Shown here piece by piece: positions 1 through 8,469 of a DNA stretch of 64,000 bases; the stretch's first letter is position 1, and each line of letters begins with the position of its first letter. The DNA is from Niveibacterium umoris (lineage in GTDB: Bacteria; Pseudomonadota; Gammaproteobacteria; Burkholderiales; Rhodocyclaceae): positions 682,001 through 746,000 of the forward strand of contig NZ_JACIET010000001.1 of the NCBI RefSeq assembly GCF_014197015.1, in the 5' to 3' direction. The notes below the pieces were generated by a model. The model was not told the origin of the DNA. It saw nothing but the letters and a program-made list of their open reading frames with translations, and made no database searches. The translations under genes were made by a program, and so were the position numbers.

Positions 1-406
1 TGAGCGCCTTGGGTTTGCGGTCGAGCAGATGCGTGATCTGCAGGATCTCGGCCGCGCGACCGACCGCCTGGGTGATCTCTTCCTTGGGCTTGCCCGCCAG
101 CTTCAGCGCGAAGCCCATGTTGTCGCCGACACTCATGTGCGGATACAGCGCGTAGCTCTGGAACACCATGGCGATGCCACGCTCAGAGGGCTGCACATCG
201 TTCGTGCGGGTACCGTCGATCAGCAGGTCGCCCGAGGTGATGTCCTCAAGGCCGGCGATCATGCGCAGCATGGTCGACTTGCCACAGCCGGAGGGGCCGA
301 CGAAGACCATGAATTCGCCATTGCCGACGTCGAGGTTCAGCCCCTTGATGACTTCGGTGTCGCCGTCGTAGGACTTGCGGATGTTGCGCAGGTGCAGCGT
401 TGCCAT
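1..406 (-). CDS. Sugar ABC transporter ATP-binding protein (MsmK/UgpC type), partial
   Basis: This is the N-terminal 135 residues of the ATPase that powers a sugar importer; the C-terminus lies beyond the window edge. Visible motifs are the Walker [10 protein letters not shown] (about residues 37-45) and the Q-loop [11 protein letters not shown] (about 82-92). The LSGGQ signature and Walker B fall outside. The start ATG at 406 follows an AAGGAG-like site immediately downstream of the GH1 stop codon, so it is the last visible gene of the leftward xylo-oligosaccharide operon. MsmK/UgpC ATPases usually serve two-permease CUT1 importers, which matches the two permeases upstream. Confidence 0.93.
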   Translation of the reverse strand, partial: MATLHLRNIRKSYDGDTEVIKGLNLDVGNGEFMVFVGPSGCGKSTMLRMIAGLEDITSGDLLIDGTRTNDVQPSERGIAMVFQSYALYPHMSVGDNMGFALKLAGKPKEEITQAVGRAAEILQITHLLDRKPKAL

Positions 407-409
407 GAC

Positions 410-1741
410 TTACTCCTTGACCGTGGCAGCGGCGCGCTGCCCCAGGATGAAACCGCGGTACCACAGCGCGCTGTCTTTCAGCGTGCGTTGCTGGGTTGCG
501 TAATCGACGTGGACCAGCCCGAAGCGCTTGGCATAGCCGGAATCCCACTCGTAGTTGTCGAGCAGGCTCCACGCGAAATAGCCGCGCAGATCGACGTCGC
601 GGGCGCGCGCCTGGGCGAGGGCGTCGAGGTGCCAGCGCAGGTAGTTCACGCGCAGCGGGTCGTGCACCGTGCCGCCGTTCAGCACGTCGTCGCTCGCGGC
701 GCCGTTCTCGGTGATGTAGATCGGTGGCGGGGTGTAGTCGCGGGCGATACGGACGAGGTGATCGGTCAGCCCTTCGGGGTAGACCTCCCAGCCCATGTCG
801 GTGACGCCGAGTCGGGCCGGTGCTTCGATGCCGCCTTCAGCGCTGCAGAAGGAGCGGGTGTAGTAGTTGATGCCGAGGAAGTCCATCGGCAAGCCGATGA
901 TGTCCATATCGCCGGCTTCAACCGCCGGTGCGTCTGCGCCAAGGTGGCGCACGCCATCGGCCGGGTAGGCGCCGCGGAACAGCGGATCCATGAACCAGCG
1001 GTTCATGAAGGCATCCGCCAGGCGGGTGGCTGTGCGATCGGCCTCGCTGTCGCGGTTGGCGGGGTAGCAGGGCGACTGGTTGAGCACGATGCCCAATGCA
1101 GCGGTGGCTTGCTCGGCGCGCATCGCCTGCATGGCCAGACCATGCGAGAGGAGCAGGTGGTGCGCGACGAGATAGGCTTCCTTGCGGTCGGTATTACCCG
1201 GCGCGAACTTGCCGTACTGGTGACCCAGGAAGGCGGTGCACCACGGTTCGTTATGGGTCGCGATGCTCGCGATGCGCTTGCCGAATCGGCGCACGAATTC
1301 TGCGGCGTAGTCGGCAAAGCGACGGCAGGTGTCACGGTTGCGCCAGCCGCCGAGGTCTTCGAGCGCCTGAGGCAAGTCCCAGTGATACAGCGTCGCGTGT
1401 GCCGCGATGCCGGCGGCGTCGAGTGAATCGAGCAGTCGGGCGTAGAAGTCCCAGCCCTTTTCGTTCCAGGCACCTTGCCCGTCGGGCTGGACCCGAGGCC
1501 AGGCGCAGGAGAAGCGGTAGGCACCGACACCCATCTGGCGCATGCAGGCGACGTCTTCCGCGTAGCGGTGGTAGTGGTCGCAGGCAATGTCGCCGGTGTC
1601 GCCGTTGGTGGTCTTGCCGGGCGTGTGTGAGAAGGTGTCCCAGATAGACGGCCCACGGCCATCTTCCTGGGCGGCGCCTTCGATCTGGTAGGCGCTTGTC
1701 GCGACACCCCAGATGAAGTCGGCCGGAAATGCAAGTTGCAT
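410..1741 (-). CDS. GH1 family beta-glucosidase (or broad beta-glycosidase)
   Basis: This is a retaining glycoside hydrolase family 1 enzyme of 443 aa, the usual length for bacterial BglA/BglB. The acid/base Glu lies in THNEP (about E165) and the nucleophile Glu in YITENG (about E345). There is no signal peptide, so it is cytoplasmic. I chose the ATG at 1741 because it has CGGAG six bases upstream and begins with the typical FPADFIWGVATSAYQIEG-like N-terminus. An ATG at 1780 would add 13 residues but has no ribosome site. It sits between the second permease and the ATPase gene and probably cleaves imported di- or oligosaccharides. Many GH1 enzymes also take beta-xylosides or cellobiose, so the exact substrate is open. 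Confidence 0.95.
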   Translation of the reverse strand: MQLAFPADFIWGVATSAYQIEGAAQEDGRGPSIWDTFSHTPGKTTNGDTGDIACDHYHRYAEDVACMRQMGVGAYRFSCAWPRVQPDGQGAWNEKGWDFYARLLDSLDAAGIAAHATLYHWDLPQALEDLGGWRNRDTCRRFADYAAEFVRRFGKRIASIATHNEPWCTAFLGHQYGKFAPGNTDRKEAYLVAHHLLLSHGLAMQAMRAEQATAALGIVLNQSPCYPANRDSEADRTATRLADAFMNRWFMDPLFRGAYPADGVRHLGADAPAVEAGDMDIIGLPMDFLGINYYTRSFCSAEGGIEAPARLGVTDMGWEVYPEGLTDHLVRIARDYTPPPIYITENGAASDDVLNGGTVHDPLRVNYLRWHLDALAQARARDVDLRGYFAWSLLDNYEWDSGYAKRFGLVHVDYATQQRTLKDSALWYRGFILGQRAAATVKE

Positions 1742-1812
1742 TGCGGACTCCGAATGTGCGGTTTGCATGAGCAGGTTCATTACGCGCGGGCCGTTGTTGT
1801 TTGTGTTCGCGG

Positions 1813-2655
1813 TCAGCCCTTGACCGCACCTTGCGTGAGGCCTTCGATGAGGCGACGCGAGGCGATCACGAAGAGGATCATCAGCGGCACGACCGCGATC
1901 GCGGAGCCCGCCGATATCGCGCCCCACGGCACCTGACCGGTGCCCTGCAGGGCCCGCAGCGCCAGCGGCACGGTGAACTTGTCCATGTCGCGGAAGATGA
2001 TCAGCGGGCCGGCGAAGTTGTTCCAGGTGCCGATGAAGGTGATCAGGCCGAGGGTGCCGAGGGCCGGCGTGATCAGCGGCAGCACGATGCGCCAGTAGAT
2101 GCCGAATTCACCGCAGCCATCCAGCCGCGCCGCCTCGGTGAGTTCTTTCGGGATCGCGGTGCCGATGTACTGGCGCATCAGGAAGATGCCGAACGCGCCG
2201 CATGCGCCGGGGACGATCAGTGCCTTGGCGTTGTTCATCCAGCCGATCCAGCTCATCACCAGCGCGGTCGGGATCATGCCGACGAAGGCGGGCAGCATCA
2301 CCGTGGCCATCACGACTGCGAACAGCGGTTCCTTGAAGCGGAAGTGGTACATCGAGAACGCGTAGCCAGCGAGCGAGCAGAAGAAGAGGTTCAGCACCGT
2401 CACCGCGATCGCGATGTAGAAGCTCCAGCCCAGGTTGTGCCAGAAGTACGGCAGCTTCTGCAGCAGCAGCGCGACGTTGTCGAGGAACGCGTTGCCGAAC
2501 CACATCGGGGGCGGCACCGACAGGATCTCGGTGTTGGTGTGCGTGGCGAACACGAACATGAACCAGAAGGGCGCGAGCATCACGATGCCACCCAGCCCCA
2601 CGACCGTGTAGGCGAGCCAGCGCGCCGGGCTGATGCGTTTGGTAACGACGGCCAT
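1813..2655 (-). CDS. Carbohydrate ABC transporter permease 2 (MalG/ThuG type)
   Basis: This is an inner-membrane subunit of a CUT1 sugar importer (280 aa). It has six hydrophobic segments and the cytoplasmic EAA-like loop (ELTEAARLDGCGEFGIYWRI, about residues 174-193) that contacts the ATPase. The ATG at 2655 is preferred: it lies 4 nt after the stop of the partner permease, with GAGG just upstream. An in-frame TTG 21 nt further up would overlap the partner gene. It forms a heterodimer with the permease encoded next to it. Confidence 0.94.
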   Translation of the reverse strand: MAVVTKRISPARWLAYTVVGLGGIVMLAPFWFMFVFATHTNTEILSVPPPMWFGNAFLDNVALLLQKLPYFWHNLGWSFYIAIAVTVLNLFFCSLAGYAFSMYHFRFKEPLFAVVMATVMLPAFVGMIPTALVMSWIGWMNNAKALIVPGACGAFGIFLMRQYIGTAIPKELTEAARLDGCGEFGIYWRIVLPLITPALGTLGLITFIGTWNNFAGPLIIFRDMDKFTVPLALRALQGTGQVPWGAISAGSAIAVVPLMILFVIASRRLIEGLTQGAVKG

Positions 2656-2659
2656 GGCC

Positions 2660-3646
2660 TCAGTCCTTTTGGGCAAACAGCTTGTTATTCGCCCAGGTCA
2701 TCAGGGCGATGATGATGAACAGGATCCAGGCGACCGCGCTTGCGGTGCCGAAGTCGCTGTCGACGAAGGCGGTGTTGTACATGTGCATCGCGGCGGTCTT
2801 GCCGGCCTGGTCGATGCCACCGGTGCCGCCGGTGATGATGAAAGGCTCTTCGAAGAGCTGCAGGTTGCCGATGATCGTCAGCGTCACGGCGAAGAACATC
2901 ATCGGGCGCAGCAGCGGCACGGTGATGTACCAGAACTGCTGGCGACGCGAGGCGCCGTCGATGGTCGCCGCTTCATACAGATCGTTCGGAATCGTCTGCA
3001 GCGCGGAGAGGTACAGGACGGTGTTCCAGCCGACGTAGCGCCAGAAGATCAGGCTCGAAATCATCCACTTGGTGTATTGCGGCTGGCCCCAGTCGATGTT
3101 GTGGGTCGGGAAGAGCCAGGCAAGCGGGTGGAAGCCAGCGATGCTCAGGTTGCCGATGCTGGTCAGCGTGACGTTGATGACGCCGAAGTCACGCGAGAAC
3201 AGCGAGTTGAAGACCAGCGCGATCGCCACCGTCGAGGTGATGAAGGGCAGGAAATAGACCCCCACGACGGTATTGCGGTACTTCGCCAGATAGGTGTGCG
3301 CAAAGAAGGCCAGGGGGATCGCGACCAGGTGCTGTGGCAGGCCGGAGACGATGGCGATCCAGAACGTGTTGAAGACTGACTTCTGGAACCAGTCGTCGGT
3401 CAGCACGAACTGGTAGTTCTCGATGCCAACCCAGTTCATGCCCGCCAGGCCGGTGGAGGGGTCCCAGGTGTGGAACGACAGCCACACCGAAAACAGCAAC
3501 GGGAACAGCCCGAAGCACACGAACAGGATGAAGAAGGGCGAGATGAACAGATAGGGCGCCCAATCTCGCGCCTGCAGCGTACGGCGCGCGGAGGGCGCGG
3601 CGGCTGTGGCGGTTGCGGCAGGGTTGTCAGGCATCGAAGCGACCAT
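2660..3646 (-). CDS. Carbohydrate ABC transporter permease 1 (MalF/UgpA type)
   Basis: This is the first membrane subunit of the same CUT1 importer (328 aa). A short Ala/Thr-rich N-terminus is followed by six membrane segments and an EAA-like loop (LYEAATIDGASRRQQFWYIT, about residues 220-239). The start at 3646 has TGGAG eight bases upstream; the open frame extends further but without a ribosome site. It lies between the binding-protein gene and permease 2, the canonical SBP-permease-permease order. Confidence 0.94.
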   Translation of the reverse strand: MVASMPDNPAATATAAAPSARRTLQARDWAPYLFISPFFILFVCFGLFPLLFSVWLSFHTWDPSTGLAGMNWVGIENYQFVLTDDWFQKSVFNTFWIAIVSGLPQHLVAIPLAFFAHTYLAKYRNTVVGVYFLPFITSTVAIALVFNSLFSRDFGVINVTLTSIGNLSIAGFHPLAWLFPTHNIDWGQPQYTKWMISSLIFWRYVGWNTVLYLSALQTIPNDLYEAATIDGASRRQQFWYITVPLLRPMMFFAVTLTIIGNLQLFEEPFIITGGTGGIDQAGKTAAMHMYNTAFVDSDFGTASAVAWILFIIIALMTWANNKLFAQKD

Positions 3647-3721
3647 TACAGGACTCCAGCAAATCGGGGTGGCCGGGGCAGGCGAGGGATGGGGGTGTCC
3701 CACCCCGGCCGGGGGAAGCGA

Positions 3722-4978
3722 TTACTTGCGACGAACGCGACGTTCGATCTGCGCCTTGGCATCAACCAGGGCCGTCTTGATGTCCTTGTTCTGTTCAAGG
3801 ACCTTGTCGAGTTCGGCGTTCACGATGTCCTGCGCCGTGCTGTCGAACTTGTCGACCGCCACCGCCGGGATCTTGTCGGCCGCAATCTTCCAGAGCTTGC
3901 GCGCCGGCTGGCCGCCGAGGAATTCGATCGGCTTGTCGAGGAAGGGGTCGTTCTGCGCTTCGATCAGGGCCGGGAAGGCGTCGAGCGAGCGGAAGGCCTC
4001 AAGCTGCATTTCCTTGCTCAGCGACATGAACTGGATGAAGTCCCAGGCTTCCTTCTTGTTCGCAGCCGCTTTCGGAATCGCGTAGAACGAACCGCCCCAC
4101 GATGCAAATGCGCCGTTTGGAAGCTGGGCCGAACGCCACAGCCCCTTCGTGTTCGGGGCAATCCACGCATTCAGGTGACCGGCCAGCCAGGCGCCCATCA
4201 TCTGAGTGGCAACCTGGCCACGCTTGAAGCCCTCGGCCCATTCGCTCGACCATGCGCCGATCTTGCCGTCGATGCCGGCCGTCCGCGCAGCCTTGGCCAG
4301 TTCGAAGGCCTTCTGGAAGCGCGGCGAATCGACGAGCACCTTGCCCTTCGCGTCGAAGTAGATGCCTTCGCCGTCCTTCAGGCCGGAGCGGATGTAGATG
4401 TCCTTGAGGTCGACCGCGCTGGCAAGCAGGTAGGCGCCGGTAGCGGCCTTGATCTTCTTGCCGGCTTCAATGTACGACTCCCACGACTTGGTGAGGTCGG
4501 CCTCGGTGAGGCCGGCCTTCTCGAGGATGTCCTTGCGATAGAACAGTGCGCCAGGGCCGATGTCGGCCGGCATCGCGGCGAGGTTGCCGGTGCCCCCGGT
4601 GGCCTGGGGCATCGTGAACTTGGCGAATTTCGATTTGTATTGCGCGCCGTTGTAGGGCGCCTTCGAGAGATCTTCAAGGCCGCCGGACTCGGCGAACTTG
4701 CCGATGTATCCGACTTCAACCGCCATCACGTCCGGCAGGTTGGATCCGGTCGCCAACGCGGTGGTCATGGCGTTGTGGTGGTCGCCGAATGCGAGGCTGG
4801 CCAGCTTGACCTCGACCTCGGGATGCAGCTTCTTGTACAGCGGAATCGCGGCCTTCACGGCTTCGTCGAAGCTCGGGAAGGATGCTACGGTGATGGTCCC
4901 CGCGTGGGCGCTGGTGCCCAACGCCAGGCCACAGGCCAGGCCAAGCGCAAGCCGGGTGAGTCGGTGTGTTACACGCAT
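3722..4978 (-). CDS. Extracellular sugar-binding protein (SBP family 1)
   Basis: This is the periplasmic ligand receptor of the importer (418 aa). A cleavable signal peptide (basic MRVTHRLTR, hydrophobic core, cleavage after TSAHA near residue 27) precedes a MalE-like fold with the recurrent KAAIPLYKKLHPEVEV and WEFIQF-like segments. A strong GAGGAGA ribosome site precedes the ATG at 4978. It follows the GH52 beta-xylosidase gene by 119 bp, so it may be co-transcribed with it or have its own promoter. The context suggests xylo-oligosaccharides as ligand; this is an inference, not visible in the protein itself. Confidence 0.93.
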   Translation of the reverse strand: MRVTHRLTRLALGLACGLALGTSAHAGTITVASFPSFDEAVKAAIPLYKKLHPEVEVKLASLAFGDHHNAMTTALATGSNLPDVMAVEVGYIGKFAESGGLEDLSKAPYNGAQYKSKFAKFTMPQATGGTGNLAAMPADIGPGALFYRKDILEKAGLTEADLTKSWESYIEAGKKIKAATGAYLLASAVDLKDIYIRSGLKDGEGIYFDAKGKVLVDSPRFQKAFELAKAARTAGIDGKIGAWSSEWAEGFKRGQVATQMMGAWLAGHLNAWIAPNTKGLWRSAQLPNGAFASWGGSFYAIPKAAANKKEAWDFIQFMSLSKEMQLEAFRSLDAFPALIEAQNDPFLDKPIEFLGGQPARKLWKIAADKIPAVAVDKFDSTAQDIVNAELDKVLEQNKDIKTALVDAKAQIERRVRRK

Positions 4979-5097
4979 TGTCTTCTCCTCTTGTGTATTC
5001 CTGGGGCCGCACCTGTCGTGCGTCCCGCTGTCTCATGGATACATCGTCATTTCTACCGGCGATCGCGATGTTGCCGCCGCCGGGTGCTGCCGTCCCC

Positions 5098-7221
5098 TCA
5101 GTCTGTCGCCTCCTTCAGCCACAGACTGGCGGTGACCCCCCTCGGGTAATACTTGCTGCCAATGGCGTAGCCGGCTTCGATCTGGTCGCTCCAGCTCCAG
5201 AACGCGTTGCGCGGGTCGACCAGCCATGCGGCATGGGCCCGGTCGGACCTTGCGGTGCGCGATGCCGGCATGCCAAGTATCTTTCGGGCGACGAACTGCG
5301 CCAGATAGATCTTGGAAAGCCATGAATTGTCGCTGCTGGCCGAGAGCTTCCAGCCACCGTCCGCGAAAAGGCACACGCCTTCCTTGAGCACCGCGTCCAG
5401 ATGTGTGCGCAAGGCCTTCACATAGGCGCCGTAGGGGCCGTCCGGGTTGCAGGCATCGCGACGCCCGCAGAACCACGGGTACACCAGACCCTCGATGGCA
5501 GGAATGATGCGCGAGGCGAACCCGGGCGTGCCGGGTTCCAGTACGGCTGGCAGCGTCCCGTCAGGCTGCACGGCGGCAACCAGCGTTTCCGCGCAACGCC
5601 TCGCCTGCAGAGCCGCCTGCGCGGCCGCATCGGAGCGACCAAGCCGTGTCAGCAGGCGCTCGAGCGCCAGGTAGCTCGCCCAGCACTTGCCGGCCAGATA
5701 GGTGTTGGCGCGCGCCTGACCGAGCGAAGTGTCGAGGCTGTCGTAGGTGGTGATTTCCGCACCGCCCGAGCAGCGACTGCTGTCGGCGTGCATCACGCCA
5801 TCGCGCTGTTCGGCGTCCGGGTGATCGCGCAGGATCATGCTCTGCAGGCAGTCGAACAGTGTGCCGGCGTTGTCCCGCAGCCAAACCTCGTCGTCGGTTT
5901 GTTCCACATACGCGCCGGCACACAGCACCCAGTTCGTGAGTTGCTCGTGCGTCATCTGCGAGAAGCAGCCGCTCAGTCCGCTGCGTTCATAGCAGGAATG
6001 CCCCCGGGCCGAGAATACGTTGGCAACGCCCATGTCATGGGTGAAGGCGATGCCGCCGTCGTACTCCGTGCTGTCGCCGGGCAGGCGTGTGCGGTCACGA
6101 TAGCTGTAATGGTCGCGATACAGATCGAGCACGTTGCGCACTGCCCAGGGGTGGTGCGCAAGCTCATGGAAGAGGTGATCCACCGTCAGGTCGAAGGTGT
6201 TGATCATCCGGTACTCGCCTTCATTCACGACCCACAGCGGGCGACCGTCGCGCTGCAGAAGCTGCGTGCTGCCGAGATAGGCGCGCGTCGCATGGGCGAG
6301 CATGAAGCGCTGTTCTTCCGAGAGCGCGCTCGCGCGCAGGTTTGCTTCAGCGTCGGCAGCGTCGGCGGCGGCCTCGTCGAAGCGGTCCAGCGCGAAGCGC
6401 GCGGCAGATACCGCCGAGTCGAACCAGCGTGTGTAAAGGTAGCTGGCGTCAATGCCGCTGGTGACGATTCCCGCCCGGTGGAACCCGATCGCATAGCGCA
6501 GGCGCGTCACCGCACGCGGCGCGACTTCGGCGACCAGCAATCCGCATTGCCCGAGCGCCCAGCCGCGATTCTCGACAAGAGCATCGCCGAGGATCAGACC
6601 CGGGTGGAACCCGATGCCGCTCCAGGCTCCCGGTGCGTCCGTAAGGATCGCGACCTCGCGCCCCTGACCGACGCCAACGAGCTCGGGCGTCTTCATGTGG
6701 CACATGGCGCGGTAGGGGTCGCTGCCGGCGTAGCCGAACGCCACACGCCGTGCGCGTTCGTGGTTGCTGTTATCAACTTCGATCTCGACGTAGACCGCCG
6801 GCACGAATGCTGCCTTCAGTGCGGCTTCGTCGGCGACATCGGGATCGGGTGCCGACAGCGCCGGGGTCAGCACGGTGAAACGCAGGTCGCCGGCGCGCCA
6901 GCTGTCGCGGGCAATGCCGAACTCGCGGCGGATCGCCTCATCGGGAAACACGTTGATGCTGACGCTGGCGCCGATGCGGTTCAGATCGTCATGGGCGGTG
7001 GAGAAGCGCGCCGCTTCGTCCTGGCTCATCGCGTCGCAGAAGGGGAGGGCGTCGAAGCTGCCAGCCGCGTTCGCGCTTTCGAGCATCACGAACACCGGCT
7101 CCTTCGGCGGTTGGCCGCGTTCGAGGTCGAAACCGCCGGACGCACCCGGGTAGCCAAGCGTGAAGCTTGCGAAAGCACCGAGCGGTGAGTGGTGAGCGTT
7201 GATGAAGCGCAGGTCAGGCAC
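5098..7221 (-). CDS. GH52 family beta-xylosidase
   Basis: This is a 707-aa retaining beta-xylosidase of glycoside hydrolase family 52, releasing xylose from xylo-oligosaccharides. Recognition rests on family-typical blocks along the whole length: NAHHSPLGAFASFTLGYPG near the N-terminus, WVVNEGEYRMINTFDLTVD, ITTYDSLDTSLGQARAN and GSKYYPRGVT at the C-terminus. The nucleophile Glu is expected at E334 (NEGEYR) and the acid/base Asp at D494 (TTYDSLD), close to E335/D495 reported for the Geobacillus enzyme. There is no signal peptide, so it is cytoplasmic. It diverges from the AraC-type gene at 7358 and heads the transporter operon. GH52 is best known from Firmicutes, so its presence here is uncommon, although base composition matches the neighbours. 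Confidence 0.95.
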   Translation of the reverse strand: MPDLRFINAHHSPLGAFASFTLGYPGASGGFDLERGQPPKEPVFVMLESANAAGSFDALPFCDAMSQDEAARFSTAHDDLNRIGASVSINVFPDEAIRREFGIARDSWRAGDLRFTVLTPALSAPDPDVADEAALKAAFVPAVYVEIEVDNSNHERARRVAFGYAGSDPYRAMCHMKTPELVGVGQGREVAILTDAPGAWSGIGFHPGLILGDALVENRGWALGQCGLLVAEVAPRAVTRLRYAIGFHRAGIVTSGIDASYLYTRWFDSAVSAARFALDRFDEAAADAADAEANLRASALSEEQRFMLAHATRAYLGSTQLLQRDGRPLWVVNEGEYRMINTFDLTVDHLFHELAHHPWAVRNVLDLYRDHYSYRDRTRLPGDSTEYDGGIAFTHDMGVANVFSARGHSCYERSGLSGCFSQMTHEQLTNWVLCAGAYVEQTDDEVWLRDNAGTLFDCLQSMILRDHPDAEQRDGVMHADSSRCSGGAEITTYDSLDTSLGQARANTYLAGKCWASYLALERLLTRLGRSDAAAQAALQARRCAETLVAAVQPDGTLPAVLEPGTPGFASRIIPAIEGLVYPWFCGRRDACNPDGPYGAYVKALRTHLDAVLKEGVCLFADGGWKLSASSDNSWLSKIYLAQFVARKILGMPASRTARSDRAHAAWLVDPRNAFWSWSDQIEAGYAIGSKYYPRGVTASLWLKEATD

Positions 7222-7295
7222 TGTCGTTCCTCCAATGGGGACGGATCCTACGTGCCGCGAATTCCGATCGGGATGCCCTGCTCAAGGAAAAACTT

Positions 7296-7310
7296 GCCCT
7301 TTTCCCTGAT
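7296..7310 (-). promoter_or_regulatory. Candidate xylan-regulon operator, copy 1 (GH52/AraC intergenic)
   Basis: On the minus strand this reads ATCAGGGAAAAGGGC, identical over 15 nt to the site at 8352-8366 before the GH10 gene. Identity continues at 3 of the next 4 bases (ATCAGGGAAAAGGGC-A/T-AGT). It lies 75 nt upstream of GH52 and 47 nt upstream of the divergent AraC-type gene. The likely binder is that regulator; this is an inference. Confidence 0.6.
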
Positions 7311-7357
7311 AGCTGGATAAGCTGGATTTATGTGAAACAAACTGGCAGGGCGACGAC

Positions 7358-8257
7358 ATGGCACTTCCGGAACTCCTGCCCTTCGGGGCCGACAACGCGA
7401 TCCAGCAGGCGATCGAGAGCGCTTACCTTCCGGAGTTTTCGGGAACCTTCAAGCTCCAGGGTGCGCACTTCCGCCGCGTGCCACCGGGCTGGTCGTACCC
7501 GCGACACAGCCACAGGCACTTCGAGCTTGTCCATGTGGTGGAAGGGCATCAGCACACCGAGACGACCAGCGGCGTGCTCGAACAGGGCCCCGGTGACCTG
7601 ATGATCGTGCTGCCCGGCGACCTGCATTCCGCGCACAACAAGACCAATCAGTCGATGGGGTACTGGTGCCAGCACTTCGACGTGGATGACGTCGCATTGC
7701 GCCAGACGCTGTGCCTTGCCGGAACGGCGGTCTTGCCAAAGGGTTCTCCGGTGGCTTCGGTGGTCGAGCCAGTTGTCCAAAAACTCATTGCTGCGGCGCG
7801 ACAATCGCACGAGGACAGCTTTGTCGGCAGACTGACCTCGCTTGCCTTGCTGTGCGAACTGCTGTCGGCCCTTGCACGGGGGCTGCAAGCCCAATTTGCC
7901 GAGACGCCGCCGTTTCCGCCCAACCACCTTCAGGCGGCAGGAAAACTCGCGCGCTGGATCGAGGCGCAGATTGATGCGCCGCACTCGGAAGAGCCGATAG
8001 AGACCCTCGTCACCCGGCTCGGATACAGCACCGCGCATGGTTTGGCGATGTTCACCCGCGTCTATGGCATGTCGCCGCGCCAGTACCGTTCGCGCCTGAA
8101 ACTGCGCCGCGCGCTCGAGTTGCTGCGCGACCCGATGCGCCCGATTGCAGAAATTGGCGAAGTGCTTGGCTACGACGACCCCGCGCATTTTTCCAGGCAG
8201 TTCAAGCGCTGGAGCGGGCTCTCGCCGCTGCAGTACCGGCGCTCGCAGACCGGCTGA
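7358..8257 (+). CDS. AraC-family transcriptional regulator
   Basis: This is a 299-aa activator-type regulator. The N-terminal cupin-like sensory half carries histidines in PRHSHRHFELVHVVEG (about 48-63). The C-terminal half has two helix-turn-helix motifs, ending in the classic GYDDPAHFSRQFKRWSGLSPLQYR. It is divergent from the GH52-transporter operon and precedes the GH10 gene, and both targets carry the shared upstream motif. The likely role is xylose/xylo-oligosaccharide-dependent control of the locus. The start at 7358 has AGGGCG upstream and gives the family's usual length. Confidence 0.93.
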   Translation: MALPELLPFGADNAIQQAIESAYLPEFSGTFKLQGAHFRRVPPGWSYPRHSHRHFELVHVVEGHQHTETTSGVLEQGPGDLMIVLPGDLHSAHNKTNQSMGYWCQHFDVDDVALRQTLCLAGTAVLPKGSPVASVVEPVVQKLIAAARQSHEDSFVGRLTSLALLCELLSALARGLQAQFAETPPFPPNHLQAAGKLARWIEAQIDAPHSEEPIETLVTRLGYSTAHGLAMFTRVYGMSPRQYRSRLKLRRALELLRDPMRPIAEIGEVLGYDDPAHFSRQFKRWSGLSPLQYRRSQTG

Positions 8258-8350
8258 ATTCCTGATGGGAGCGGGCTTCCGCTGCCCCCGACGGTCCGCG
8301 CCGAGTGAGTCTTGACGGCGCGTTTCTGTGCCTCTCCGAACGTGCAAACA

Positions 8351-8382
8351 GATCAGGGAAAAGGGCTAGTCCGACCCTGATC
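8351..8382 (+). promoter_or_regulatory. Candidate xylan-regulon operator, copy 2 (before GH10)
   Basis: Positions 8352-8366 repeat the 15-nt motif found before GH52. Here it is also the left arm of an inverted repeat, GATCAGGG (8351-8358) and CCCTGATC (8375-8382), separated by 16 nt. It lies about 104 nt upstream of the xylanase start, in the same orientation relative to its gene as copy 1 is to GH52. Confidence 0.6.
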
Positions 8383-8469
8383 GGTGCAACCGGCGTCCGT
8401 CGCCTGCGTCTTAGTATTCGGCCCACTCCGGCCAGGTTGCCGGGAGAAGAACCGAATCAGGAGACAGCA

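Noticed and set aside
29-1426. Long plus-strand open frame (465 codons) antisense to the GH1 gene
   Set aside because: It mirrors the codon positions of the GH1 gene in GC-rich DNA, has no ribosome site and no recognisable domain.
5401-7188. Plus-strand open frame of 595 codons antisense to GH52
   Set aside because: Shadow of GH52 codon bias; the GH52 protein is supported by family motifs throughout.
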